DNA of 64,000 bases, from the NCBI RefSeq assembly GCF_021134715.1, contig NC_060020.1:6200001-6264000 (forward strand). Reading direction: 5' to 3'. Made by a program: the position numbers and the translations under genes. The first letter of the stretch is position 1; each line of letters starts with the position of its first letter. The notes beneath the pieces were generated by a model. The model did no database searches and was not told where the DNA came from. It was given only the letters and a program-made list of their open reading frames with translations. The stretch comes from Daphnia pulex (lineage: Eukaryota; Arthropoda; Branchiopoda; Diplostraca; Daphniidae). Below are positions 48,436-61,160 of the stretch, piece by piece.

Positions 48436-51146
48436 TTAATGGTGCAGAAAGAATCCAGATCCTGTGTCATATTTTGTTGGATATGCTCTATCATGGCCTT
48501 TTATCAATTGGGGAATCATTTTCTCGGCTGCAAATTCTGGTTTAGACTGCGACTGCCAACTTCCGCCTCCTTTCTTCATTAACTGACCATCGATTTCTGT
48601 AATCAAATCCAAATGCAGGCTCAATTTCTTCAATTGCACTGTCAGCAGATCAACTTTGTGCTGAGGAGGAAGTTCAGTACTGGGAACGTTAACCTCCGCT
48701 TCGATTCTCTATTTTTAAAAATTACGTAAAATATCACAAAACCGAAGACGAAAAGTTTTAGCTATAATACATACGCGTATAATTTCACTATTTTCTCTAT
48801 TGTGCTTTCCATTCCAGTTAAGTTCAAGTGAACAAATTGGTGTAGAGTTCGGGTAGTCTACAGGAACCATGAACATCGCGAGTAGTTTTGCTGGAATTCA
48901 AATACAAAAAAGGTTCCAATAATAATTAAATTCATCATACAGGATCCTTAACAGAAATTAAATTTTAAAATATTTTACAACTATACCGGATTCTCTTTCA
49001 AGAGTTGCTTTGTAAAACGAAAGGCTTTTTGGATTTACTTCAAGGAAGTTCAACAGCCGTTCAAGGTTCTTTGACGTTACGAGGCATTCTTCATACGTAG
49101 AAGACGTCCATGAGACGAGTCGAGAATAGATTGTTGGTGGAAAAGTAGCATTTGAGTCTTGATTGAGATCAAGTTCACCCTTTTCTGTTTAATGTTAAAG
49201 AAACTATGCATATTTTAAAACTGTTTTATAACAAGTATGAAATAAGACTCACCAAGTAAGTGTAAAACCTTAACAAACTGGAAACGATAAGTAATCCTAC
49301 TTTTTAGGGCAAGAATAACCTAAATACAAGTAAACACGGTTATTCTTGTTTTACTATGTTATTGTTGTTTAAAAAATTATAGAGACCGTTTCAACGAATT
49401 CCGTGTTGATGAAAGATTGAGGTGTCGATTTTACGATGCCGTTGAAATCTAACCCAGCTAAACGTTGGGCCCAAAGGTAAGGTTTTCCTTGTTCAGTTAT
49501 TTTACCGTTGATCATAGACCTTGCTTGAAAACAATTGACCCAACTGGGCGATTCATCCCCATGGTCGTTTGGAAAAAGTCCGGAAAGGAGATTATCGATC
49601 ATACAAATCTGACTAGTAAGAGAAAGACTTTTTTAAAAGACATTTCGACATATAGAAAGAAAGCAATAATATAATCTTACTTTACTCCATCGTCTTGCTG
49701 AACGGGCTTGCAGTCGACCGTGACGATATTTAATGTTGTTAAATACGTGAAGTTAAGGACAACGCGTTCAATCTTAAGTTGAATACGTAAAGGATGCCTA
49801 GTCAATTGCCAATCTGTTTTCATTTTATTTGAAGTCGCGGAGCGTTTGTTTGTTTCATATTCCGTCTCCATGTCAGATTCCGCTGAATCAACATCCTCGA
49901 GAATTTCGTCCAAACCAGTTTTATTCTTTGACCCAAAATTAATAGCATCTTCCATTCCACCTTCGATAGAAATTTGCAATGACGGATCTGCGGGTTAAAG
50001 TCATATTTATCGTAACGATTAAGAAAACTTACGAATTTAATAAAATTACCGCATGCTTCAATGAACGCTTTTATCTGACTGTACAAAATGTAAAGTGGAT
50101 CCGGTAATAACACAGCCAACTCTTTCTGAAACTTGATTCGCTCTACAGGCAAATTAAGCTCTTCTTGTAAGGGTCGCGTGGACTTTCGAAACATAAATAT
50201 TAAAATCAAATTCTTTTAGATTTTGTATCACTTAATTACCTCAAGTATGGAAGTAAGTCTGGGTAACAGGCTTTCAAGTTGTTTTTGTTTCTGACTGATT
50301 TCACTGGATGCCTTTTCTCGATTTTGTTCCAGACTACGGCACTGTTCCGAAAGACGTTTCCGTTGTTCAAATTCCCATTCCAACCGAGCCAAAGTCAATT
50401 TGTGTTGATTACTTTTGGTCAATTCCTAAATGTAAAGAAAACAAAATAAGAATACTTTTTGGTAGTGGTTGGTAAACAATAGGTAGATTTTCATACCATT
50501 TTAGAAATGCTACTTGGGGCCTCCTGATAAAACTCCTCAACAGGAACAAGTTCAATGTCCTCATCTTTAGACTTGAACTCCAAACACTTGTCCACTTCTT
50601 TCTTCAGATGAAAGACTTCATACAGCAGATTTTCTAGTTGTAAATGAAATGTATCCACACGCTGCTTGGCATCATGGGTTGTATCCCTTGCCTTTTTCAA
50701 TCTAAGCTTGTCTATTCGATTTAACTTCTTCAATGTTACAAACAAAAGAGAAGCTTCTATTCTTTTTTCAATGATCTTTTTACTGGTTTCTTCATCGGTT
50801 TTTCCAGATGTTTTCAATTGTAAAATGTCTGTCATCAATCTTTTTAATTCACAACATGTTTCTTTGAATATTTTCAAGTCACTTTCCCCTGTCCGGGATT
50901 CAACTTCCTTGTCTTCAATGTCCATGAAATTCTAGAAAATCATGCAAATGAAAAGTTAAATTCAGCACTATATCATTTACCCAATAAAAAATCTAACCAA
51001 AGTTAAGAGAATTAAGTAACAAGTACCTTGCAAAATTCCTTCACTTTACTTGCTGCTGCCATAGATGAAACATCATTTTTGCTTTTTTTGGGATCTTGTT
51101 TAATAGATTCGGAGTCACTTCTTTTAGTTTTGGAAGGTTTAGACAT
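48436..51146 (-). CDS. THOC5: THO complex subunit 5
   Basis: Component of THO/TREX, which couples transcription to mRNA export. Exons (complement): 51146-51027, 50931-50497, 50425-50240, 50182-50050, 49987-49681, 49612-49387, 49319-49253, 49184-48987, 48890-48775, 48708-48436. Phases close to 686 residues, against 683 in human. The N-terminal coiled-coil half has the THOC5 signature ENLLYEVFHLKKEVDKCLEF followed by KSKDEDIELVPVEEFYQEAP. The second half follows (SWVNCFQARSMINGKITEQG; VILALKSRITYRFQF). A basic, NLS-like stretch (SKPSKTKR; PKKSK) lies at the N terminus. The stop is only 124 bp from the MITE, with no AATAAA in between. Confidence 0.95.
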
Positions 51147-51899
51147 TGTTAATACCGCTTCCAAGCTTGTTCCGTTTACCAGTTTACTATGTTAAATAAG
51201 TCTTGTCTACGTCTACTATATGCAAGGCCGACAAAACTGTATAACGTGTTGAATCTTTTTATTCTTAAACGGGTACACGTAGCGGTAATTTTAAGAACTA
51301 GTTCCGTTAAAATTAAAATTTTCTTTTAGCTTTATCAGGCTTTATCAAAGAAAATAGGAAAATAGCCCGAGTCCTGGAACCTTGCTTTAAATAAATTGAA
51401 ATTTTAAACAATACTCTTAATCTTGAAAGGACTGCGCATTGTATCAATGATTTAGAAAGAGGACCTAACCGTTTAACATTACCTTTACATGAGTAAGGGA
51501 GTTTCCCGATAGCTTAAAAATATTCAACCACCAACATTTCATTTCTCTAACCATGAGTTGAGATATAGACATCACTAATTATCTCAAAGGGATCGTCAAG
51601 TATGCAATTTTCCTGTTATACATTTTATCCTTCCCATTTAAGGATTAATAATTGGTATTCAAGCAAAATGACACCTTATACCTATAAATCATGTTAAAAC
51701 TACTGTGGGTTATGTTTGTGAATATTTTAAAAAGGTTTCAAACTTTTGCCTTTCTTATGTCTGACTTTTACGAAAGTTTTCCACCAAATAAGCTGTAAGA
51801 ACTGAGGCAATTCGACGTACGTCTGACACATTATAGACAGGATAATCTTGTATTTTTGCCGTTTTTGGTTGAAATACAAAATACAATCCCGAGAACGGT

Positions 51900-52911
51900 T
51901 TACTTCTTCTTGCCACCCTTGGCAGCCTTGGCTTTGGCGGCTTTAGCCTTTGCCTCCTTGGCTGCTTCAGGATCTTCAGCCGCTTCCTTAGCTCGCTTAG
52001 CTCGGATACCTGCAAGGCGTGCTGTTGTTCGGGCCGTGCGGAGTACAGCATAAGGAGAGAATTTGCGATCGGCCGGAGTGATGGCGCGAGCCTTCTCCAA
52101 TTTGTAAGACCTGGTGATGGGCATAACCTCAGTAGTCAACTGTTGGGCCAACTTGATTTCCTCAGGCTGAAATAAAACATAATGTTATTGTAAAGTGGTG
52201 GTACACAATCCTTGTCACAATTCTTACAGTAGCATCAGTCTTCTGGGGTTTCTTGGCATTGCGTGGGAAGAGGATCAACTTGCTCTTGTAGACCTTCAAG
52301 CGAGTGGCGTTCAACTGCAATGATTCCACAGACTTGTTACGACGACGGTGGTCAACAGCAATACCAATTGTTGGGGCGAAACGCTTAGGGATCTTGGCAG
52401 CCTAAAACAAAAAATTCAAATAAAAATGATCACATTAATATATAAAACTTTGGAGCATATGGCATAATAAAACATTTGCTACACTAAACCAAATGGATTA
52501 TTTAACTCTTCGACAATGAAACCAGAGCAATTTGCAGTTTGATTTGAGTCGTGTCTGTCATAATTTCCACAATTCAAAACATGATACATTAATAGTAAAT
52601 ATGTTACCCTCAATTCCTCCAAACTGAATCCTTTTCCAGCACGAACACGAGTGTTGTACCGGAAAGTCGGGCACCTGACGATGGGCTTCAATGAAGTCGT
52701 TGGACGAGGAAACACACGACGAGCCTTGGCTACACGGTGTGCGTGCCTCCTCTGCTTGCGAGCTGGCTGTAAAGATGAAACACTACTGTAAAGCACACAT
52801 TCAACACACATATTAAAAGAAATGTACCTGATTAAACCAAGTCTTGACATAACGCTGCCACTGTTTGTGGAAATGTCCATTCGGAATCATGTTGTTCCTT
52901 TTGGGCGCCAT
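51900..52911 (-). CDS. RpL13: 60S ribosomal protein L13 (eL13)
   Basis: Large-subunit ribosomal protein. Exons (complement) 52911-52828, 52766-52608, 52401-52228, 52166-51900; 227 residues, slightly longer than the 211-218 typical of the family. Family sequence throughout: [72 protein letters not shown]. The C terminus is an Ala/Lys-rich run ending GGKKK. A 32-nt 5' non-coding exon lies upstream. Introns (61-206 bp) show no clear box C/D or H/ACA snoRNA. Confidence 0.97.
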
Positions 52912-53093
52912 GGTGAAACTACAAAAGTAAAATTTCGATGGTGAGTTTTACAGATTCCACTAAAAAAGACTTGCTAAATCGTGATTTCTATAAATTTGGG
53001 ATAGTCAAATGTATAATTTTAAGGATGGATTCAGATATAGCTTACTAACGTCACTCCTGGCTCGACCGAGAAAAAATGTTAAAGGAGACTTAC

Positions 53094-53125
53094 TCTTCCT
53101 ACTGGAGCGCCTCTTGCTAGGAAAG
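53094..53125 (-). promoter_or_regulatory. RpL13 TCT initiator and 5' non-coding exon
   Basis: On the minus strand TTCTTTCC with C at 53125 fits the TCT initiator (YYCTTTYY) that marks ribosomal-protein genes and gives 5'-TOP mRNAs. The exon runs to a GTAAGT donor at 53094; the matching acceptor (ttttgtag) is at 52919, seven nt before the ATG. Confidence 0.6.
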
Positions 53126-53509
53126 AAAGAACTACTAAGGAAAATGTCGGCTACAAGTAAAAGTTGACGCCACCACACGGCAAAATGCTGTCAACAAGAA
53201 GTTCCCATCCTTCTATGTTGCCTACTGTTCACGATCAACCGAACGATAATTCCAATGAAAAAAATTAAATGGCTTTACTGTGTAGTTTAAATTTTATTTA
53301 AAATCGTAAAATTATTTTTTTTCGATGAAACAAGTTTTTTAAATTCAATAAAGAAATGTTTGAATATACACTCATAGTTTGATATAAAGGCAACAATGTA
53401 CGGGCAAAGGGAAATACGTGGATATTTGACAGCTCCCCCATCTCTCTAACCCGGCGTTTGGTTTGCGCTTAATTCTGTATACAAAAACTTGGAATATTTA
53501 GTTTTAACA

Positions 53510-53942
53510 ATGACAGCCAGTTTAACTACCGTCGTTACGAAATTCTACGAAGAATATGCCAAAACGACGCCATCAAAGCTGAAACTGATTGATGCCTATC
53601 TATTCTACATTCTACTAACGGGAGTCGTTCAATTTCTTTACTGCTGTCTGGTCGGAACATTCCCTTTCAATTCATTTCTCAGTGGATTCATTTCTTGTGT
53701 TGGATCATTTGTTCTTGCTGGTAAGTTATGATTTATCCTTTCACCAGTGATATTTTTAGTCCTACACATTCAACATTCAAACATTCTAATTGTTTTTTTC
53801 TTACACTTTAGCGTGCTTGAGGCTTCAAGTCAATCCTGAAAACAAAGGCCAGTTTGAGAAGATCAGTCCAGAACGTGCATTTGCTGACTTCATTTTTGCA
53901 CATGTGGTTCTACATCTTACCGTAATGAACTTCATTGGTTGA
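53510..53942 (+). CDS. DAD1: Oligosaccharyltransferase subunit DAD1
   Basis: Small ER membrane subunit of the N-glycosylation complex (yeast Ost2). Exons 53510-53720 and 53812-53942 join in phase (g|cg) to 113 residues, exactly the usual DAD1 length. [39 protein letters not shown] and the ending [19 protein letters not shown] are diagnostic. Three hydrophobic segments are visible. The ATG at 53510 is the first in frame. It is divergent from RpL13, about 385 bp from that gene's predicted start site. Confidence 0.97.
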
Positions 53943-56900
53943 GTCAAAACATACAACAAGCTCCAACATGTGGTCTTACAAACATCTTTGTTATTGAAAT
54001 ACATTCGTACACATAAATTATAATTCTTACTTTGTTAATTAGGATTTAATTCATTGGCACAATAGGAATTTTACTAAAGAAAACAAATCCAAAACTTTAA
54101 AACAACACAATTTTGCTGAAAGTTATTAACATTTTCACAACAAAAAGTAGATTAATCAACTTTTGTTTTTATTAAATAGTAAAAACAGATGTTGATGTAA
54201 GACCTAATCTATAATTGATTGATTTTTACAAACTATGCAGGTTCTTTTTAACTTTTAGCCTCTTAAGTTGTTATCCCACTATAAAGGCCAGTCTTTGATA
54301 GCAACCATATACTTTTTTGTGAGGATGGAAAAACAGAACCGATTTTACGGTTTTTTCAAGGTTTATTTTTATTGGTAAACCCATGCCCCAAGTCCCAATA
54401 ACGATACCTATTTATGCACTCAAAGTTCTGATTCATGTCACATTGCAATCGATCCTACGTAGATACACATCCTTCGGTGTTCTATTGCACGATATAATCT
54501 TTTATGATGTCAACAAGCTCATATTTGATTTACGTGTTATTCTCTGGTGCTTGTAATGTTCATAACATACAGCCAGGAAACAACAGTTTACGATATTTTT
54601 ACTAAAACGCTCCAACAACTTTTTTCGCTTAAAAATGCATGTTTATAGCGTCTGGGAAAAACGTTACGAAAATGGAAAGTTCAGTTATTTATTCGGCTTA
54701 ATTATCATAACGTCAGAATAGCAATTGACGATTTATAAATCCTTATAGGTTCCTGGTTGGCTGTGTAGGTTGAACGATGTGATTGCTATTCAAACAGACT
54801 GGCTACTGAATAAATTAATCGTTGAAGCAGTTCACGTAGACAAGGTAGAATCGAGGTAGAATCGCAGACATTGTCGTAATTGACCAATTACTATGCTTTA
54901 TAATTTATAACTCGTTCGAGATGCTTATACCGCTGGTCAAGCTGACAGGGAAGTAAATTTCCCTGCAGAATTACTTGTAAAAATTGCTGCGCATTGAATT
55001 TTTAATTAACTGAAGGCGTCTCCAATTAACCACACATGTTTTTAATATAGCGATCGATGAATGCAAGCATCTCAAAAACTGATTTCCGCGTTTCGTTAAT
55101 TGTTTTTCTTGTTCGAATGAAATTCTGAACTACAGAATGTTGAGAAACGGTAGGAAATGTTTTGCAGCATCGCAACTAATTATAAAATAGAAAAAGTTAG
55201 TTATGCCGTAGTAGTTTACTATATAGTTTCTAAGTTGACTGAAAAAAACTCCCAAATCCGATAATGAGGCCATCACAAATAACTTGCTAATTTATTTAGA
55301 AATACAAGATTTAAGAAAACGATAGATATCTTTCCGTACAACTCCATAAATCTATCAATTTAATGATTTTTTATTTAACCAGCCCGACTGGGTATAACGA
55401 GGGCTACAAAATGCTCATTACTATTTGCACTGCAGAATTACGGGAAACATAAAACATGCTAAAGTAATCGTCGAATAGCGCAAACAAAGAAACAAAAGCA
55501 GCCTAAGAAGAATATCGTTTTCGGGCGATCAAATCTCGTCCCAAGTAAAGCGTGTGTACAAAATGTTTGTGCGACAAGGAAATGATGTATACGCTGGGAT
55601 GCGCTTGATGAGGTCTATAACATTAATCTTGTGTCATGTCACATATACCCACCGCGCAATCCTATTGTATTATTAAACGAAGCACAGCGTCATAAGCATT
55701 TCCCTATCATTTCAGCGGATATTTCGCTTTCGAGCAAAAGGTGAGGGGTTTAATGCTGTGACATTATATTGTCTAGAGATCTACAGAAGTTGAAAAAAAA
55801 GACGTTAACTTGCACAGTGCATAGCTTCCGACCTTACAGCGTTGTACACACAACTTTCGCATTAGCTTAGTGATATGTCGTAGTTTATTACATCAGCTGG
55901 CCTCAATTGTCGGAATACGGTTTCCGCTTGATGTCGTATATATTTAGATACGTATTTCGGTAGGAAGTGTAGGGTAATAAACTTAAACCTACATATAGTA
56001 CACGCAGTACGAAATAAAAGACGGATGCCCAAGTTTTTGTCGAGTAAAGTTTTACTTGATAATAAGAATCACAACTTTAAATCCGGCGACAAAGAAGCAA
56101 AAGAAATAATTACTACGCATAGGGATAACTTCCGCAAGGTCACACAGTAAATTCAAATTAGTGCATGCTTAACTGAGCACACGAGGATTTTCTGAAATCT
56201 CGTAAAAATTTATTATATAGTAGGTGGTGCGCAGTGTTTAAATGATTGTCTCTAATTCCTAGAACCTCTTCGAAAGTCGAATGAAAAGGTCAATGAGTTA
56301 CGTCAACTGAGAAACTCTGGTAAAGGTATGACATTTTCTCGTTTAGTGAAGCCACTTTTGTCTTGCGGCACCGGGGACAGAGAAAGCAGCCTTTCTGCCT
56401 TGGCATTCGGCAGATGAGAATTAATTCAATAGGCAACGTAATCGGAAGAGCGCGCCGCAGCCCCCAAATCTCGTTCGAATTGAGGAGGAAACACCAGCAC
56501 GGAGGGGAAACTTGATGAGATTTCCACAGAGCAGAAATATTCGGCCCGCTTTCTTAAATGTATAATGAGTGACGCAGAGCTGCGGCTGATTCTACGCCGA
56601 GGATAACACGAGCAACATTTGAACAATTCTTCGGTCATCCGCCCTGCTGGCGCTCCCCGCTCCCGCCTTTCACGTTTTCTTGTTTCATCATGCAGATGTT
56701 ATCACTCGGCGGCCAGCACGACGCTGCGATTGGGAATATAACCAAGCGTGGGCGGCTGTTGAATATAATATTATAAGACAGCGCGAGGACTTTGAAAAGG
56801 ATCATGCGCTAGCGATGCGAATGGAAGAAATTATTTAGGAGAAAAAGACAAGTGTATAACGGGCTACAATGCGGTGATTGTCGTCATGTCAGCGCCTATA

Positions 56901-58814
56901 TCAAATCAAAGTAGGCCTATCAGACCACAGGGTACAATAAGTATAAACCTTAGCAAATAATAGTATAGCACTAAAAGTTCTCCCATGAAATCGAGCTGAA
57001 GATAGCCCCCCATCTTCTCTGCACTGAAATCCAATCATAGGTAAACCCCTCGATGGAATATAAGATTCCGTCCACTGCTCTTTCACCATGCAATGCCACA
57101 TGTATAGAGTGCAACAAAAAAATAAAGCCAATGCTGGCAATAAAACGATGAAAGTCAAGTTTTATTTTATTTTTATTTTTTTACAATGCACAGTGGAACA
57201 CCTTACGTAAGGCTGAAGCCCCAGGCCGGTATAAAGTTATAAGACATGATCAGCCCGTGAAATCGCTTCTAGAATATTTAGTACCACTTCTTGGGAGTAT
57301 TCTGGCCGTGATTTGCTCGTAACAACTCTCTCGGAATTACTACGCCACTGTTATTTTATTCAGTGGAGAGCTGGATTTTGAATCAGAATTTAATAGAATG
57401 GACCTGACGGTTGGCCCCTGTTTGTAAATGTTTGATACGCTCGGATGACAGTGTTTCTGCTTATGAGTTGGCGCGGTGAAGGAGGCAGTCATCATCTGTT
57501 CACAGGGGCAGAGCCCAATCGACAACTGCATAGCCTACGTATTGGGGCGTCGTTCGTTCAGAGATGTTGATTAAATTCTTGCCTGTGTCTGTCTACGGCA
57601 GAATCTCCCCCGGTGAGCTCTAAAGAAGGACGCTCGTCGGCTTGTCGCTCAAATTCGTGACACATATCCTTCTTCCCTCTATATAGCTCAGCATCGCCAT
57701 GATTCTTTTTTCGCTCATCGCGTGCCGGCTCTCCCACGTCTATAGAGAGAGAACAATAAGCTGTCGGGAGGTGGATCATAGGGCGTCTACCGACATATCA
57801 GCACTCCCGTGTCAATAAGATCTGGCTCCCCCCTTACCGAACCCTGTGTGTCACCAGATAAACCTGAAATGAGATGGAAATGCAGGAGGACGTGCCCAGG
57901 GTTTTACTGAGATCTGACAGCAGCGAGTCAGCGCAGCCCCGGCCGCCAGAAACGCCGCAAAGACTCGGAGACGCTATACGATACGTATATATTTGTATAA
58001 TAGAGATGAAACTTTTCTTTTTCTTCGTTTGTCGTGGGATCACTTCTTTTTTTTCTTTTTCTTCCGGCTGTGGTGGGCTGCAACAAGATTTACGGAGAGA
58101 AGCCGGCCGGCTCATTTTATATTTGATCGTCGGAACTTTGAAACATTTCATCCCTTATTAATGTGTACTTAAAAGATATAAAAGGAAAAACTGTGGGAAA
58201 GAGGATCTACTTATTGTGGTCTCTTAAATAGCTGGCCAAAGTTATCGGCCCAGCGTCTTCCGTTTGGAGAAGCCGGTTCGGTTTTGTAGAAACGCCAACG
58301 CCAACGCCAACGCTATCGCCACGTTCCCCCAAAGGGGACGGACGCCCTCCCTATATACGTATATAATCTCTAGTCGAATAGATAACAAATCATCGCCTAC
58401 ATTTTGAATGGTAATACCAGAAAAGTAAACTACACGTGTAAGAAGCAATATAGTTGGGGAAAACTATCCGCCTGCCCCCCAGACACAATCAACAGAAACA
58501 TACATGATGATTTCGTCATCGATTAATATGTCATTAATAGATTAAGGAACAAAAGGAATAAAGACTGGCTGTAGCATTTGTAATAGAGATTTCATTATTT
58601 CTGACCCTTATTTTTTAGTAGGGTCTATTTAATCTAAACTACGTTTCAATTTCAAACTTTTTTGGGGGGGTTGGTTCTCGTCCTCCATCCTTTTTCCTAT
58701 TATCTTTTTTCGTGTGTCTGTTAGTTCCGAGCAAAGGTTCGGCCCAGTTCCACGACAACGGGAAATTGGCGGAATGATCCACGTCAGTTCATAAATATCA
58801 ATTAGGCGGATAGT

Positions 58815-58868
58815 AGCAGTAGTAAGCTATAGTAGTAGTATAGGATAGCGTATATAGTAGTAGTATTC
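58815..58868. repeat. (TAG)n-like cluster
   Basis: Interrupted runs of TAG/GTA trinucleotides. Confidence 0.6.
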
Positions 58869-61124
58869 GGGGCGTGTTGGAAATGGAAAGAAAAAAAGAA
58901 CGGCACATCAGTGGGATGGAGTCAGGAAGCGAACGCGACGCTCGTCTCAACCAATCAGCTCTGGCGACCGTGGAACGAGACTCATTTAGACATGCATGGA
59001 ATCATTTCAGCCGACTAGGGCGTGTCGGAAACAAAAGAGCGACAAGGCTTATTGTTTTCGTTTCCATGACGAGCCACCAGCACCAGAAAGAGAAAAAAGA
59101 AATTAATTAAACCTATTCACCAAATTTTTTTTAAAAAAGGAAACTAAAAGGGGTGGAAGCCAAAAATTCAATCAGAGCCAGGATTCTTCAACCGGATTGA
59201 TTAGTCAAATTTCCCATTTGATGGCTGGCCATCAACACTTCTTCTTCGACGTGTAGCTCCCTAATCGTCTGCTAATTCCACCGTCGAAGCTTTATATACG
59301 AAGGCAAATAATAAAAACACGCAAGTGGGCTGTTGCTACAAGAAAGACGCTTATTTTTTATTTTCATTTTATTTTTTTATATGTGTCTACCTACGCGCCG
59401 TGTTCCAATCTGTCGTTAATCTATTGCGTGCTGCGCCGTTTCCCTGCAGCTATGGCCGACTCATTCACTCTTCCTTTTCGCTTTATCCACCCTCCGGGGT
59501 TTTCACGAACCTCATCCCAAATGACGCCGGGGCATCCCCGGGAGGGCTGTTTTTCCACGACGGTTCCAAAGTTTCTTTTTCTTTTTCTTTCTCCCCCAAC
59601 ATTTTTAGTTGCATTTATTCCACACACATCCACACACTTTAGCGAGCGGAGGAAGGCGACGTCGATTGCGAGAGTCGGAAATCGATTGATGCTCTACGAA
59701 AACGAGATGGAGTCTTCTTCCCATGTATAGGCCTATACTATATGTACAGTTATACACCGCCGTGAAGAGCAAGCCGTGGGAGAGCTTGTCCCACGCTCCA
59801 TATATATGATAAGAACTCGATTGGTTGACGGAGAAGGCTGTCATTTGTTGAATGTCTAATGCCGGGAACCCGCCGTCCTACCCGAGCCGAGGGAATGAAT
59901 AAATGACGTGCTCAGAGCTGTTATAGCCTTCCCGGCAAACTTGTCTATCGAGCGGAACACGAAAGTAAAAAAATATTTATTTACACACACCGTGCCAGTT
60001 ATACGCTCCAGTTTATTTATTTTTATTCGTCGCCATTTCTATAGAAAAAACACCACCCAACCGAAAAAATAAAAAGCGAATTCTCCCCCCCCCCCCTTTT
60101 TTTTAAATGCTCCGGAAACATTCCATTTGTTCGCTTGTTTTGTTTCTTTTATTCGCCATGACCAATAACAGCATATCTCATAAGAAAGATATTAAAACAG
60201 CCGAGTCGCACTTGTCATTTGGCGTGTTCCTGCTTACCTATTGCAATGTGCAACTCGCATGGCTACACACCGAGAGGTGGAAAACACATTTATATCCAAT
60301 CCTGGCCGTCAAACATCAACTTGGAAATGTATTAGAAATCTCGTTTGTACCACAGACCGTGCACAACTATACGCTATATCAATTGCAAACAGAGGGAGGC
60401 CTTTGCTTATAGCAAAACGTTTGAATAATCCTGCGACAATAAGAAATATCATTTTATTCTAAAAGAGAGAAGGCGCAGTTGAATCTGTAATAATGGAATC
60501 AAGTCAAGCGGGCCCAAGTTCGTCTGTATAGGAGGACCAACTTGCAATCAACATTATTATTGTTCTCTCCAAACTGTCCCCTTCATCTTTTCTAAGCAAA
60601 CAGCAGGTTATGATATAGTTATAATATACGGTAACACGGGATCTATACGAAACTCAACTCCGGCAAAGACAAACTTGAAGAGTAGCACAAGAGAATCTAT
60701 ATAATAGAGGAGAGAGACCAGCAGCAGCAGCAGCTCCGCGGCGCCGGATATTGTATATAATACCGCGTCCCCCCCCTTGCTGTACGGTTTGCCAGCGATT
60801 GCTGAGCGTCCAATCGATTGGTCGACCCAAAACATTGATCAAACGGAACACCCATATACCCATTCTTCCCACGTCTGTGATCAAATAACACAATAATACA
60901 GTATATATATTTAGTCTATAGTACATTTTCTCTAAATAGATACGGTTAGTTGACTCTAGACATAGTTTGCTTGCCAGTCAAGAGCACGAAAAGTCTCATG
61001 AAGACGAGAAATGGGTCAAATTTAAAAGCTCAGAGAACGTGCTGAGAGTCGCGACGTTTTCCTCGTCGAGTTATCTGGCGGCAAGACAAGTCATCTTACG
61101 TAGGCGTGAGAGAGCGACGGAAAA

Positions 61125-61160
61125 TATAAAAGGGCGCGTGATATTACGGATCTGCATTGT
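61125..61160 (+). promoter_or_regulatory. Possible TATA promoter
   Basis: TATAAAAG at 61125-61132 with CATT at 61155-61158, about 30 nt downstream. No coding exon is recognised after it; the first ATG (61176) opens a 6-codon frame only. Confidence 0.25.

Noticed and set aside
52402-52607. Possible snoRNA in the longest RpL13 coding intron
   Set aside because: No RTGATGA box C paired with a CTGA box D, and no clear H/ACA layout on the host strand.
57558-57779. 73-codon minus-strand frame in the gene-poor block
   Set aside because: No family signature or consistent splice sites; cannot be told from chance.
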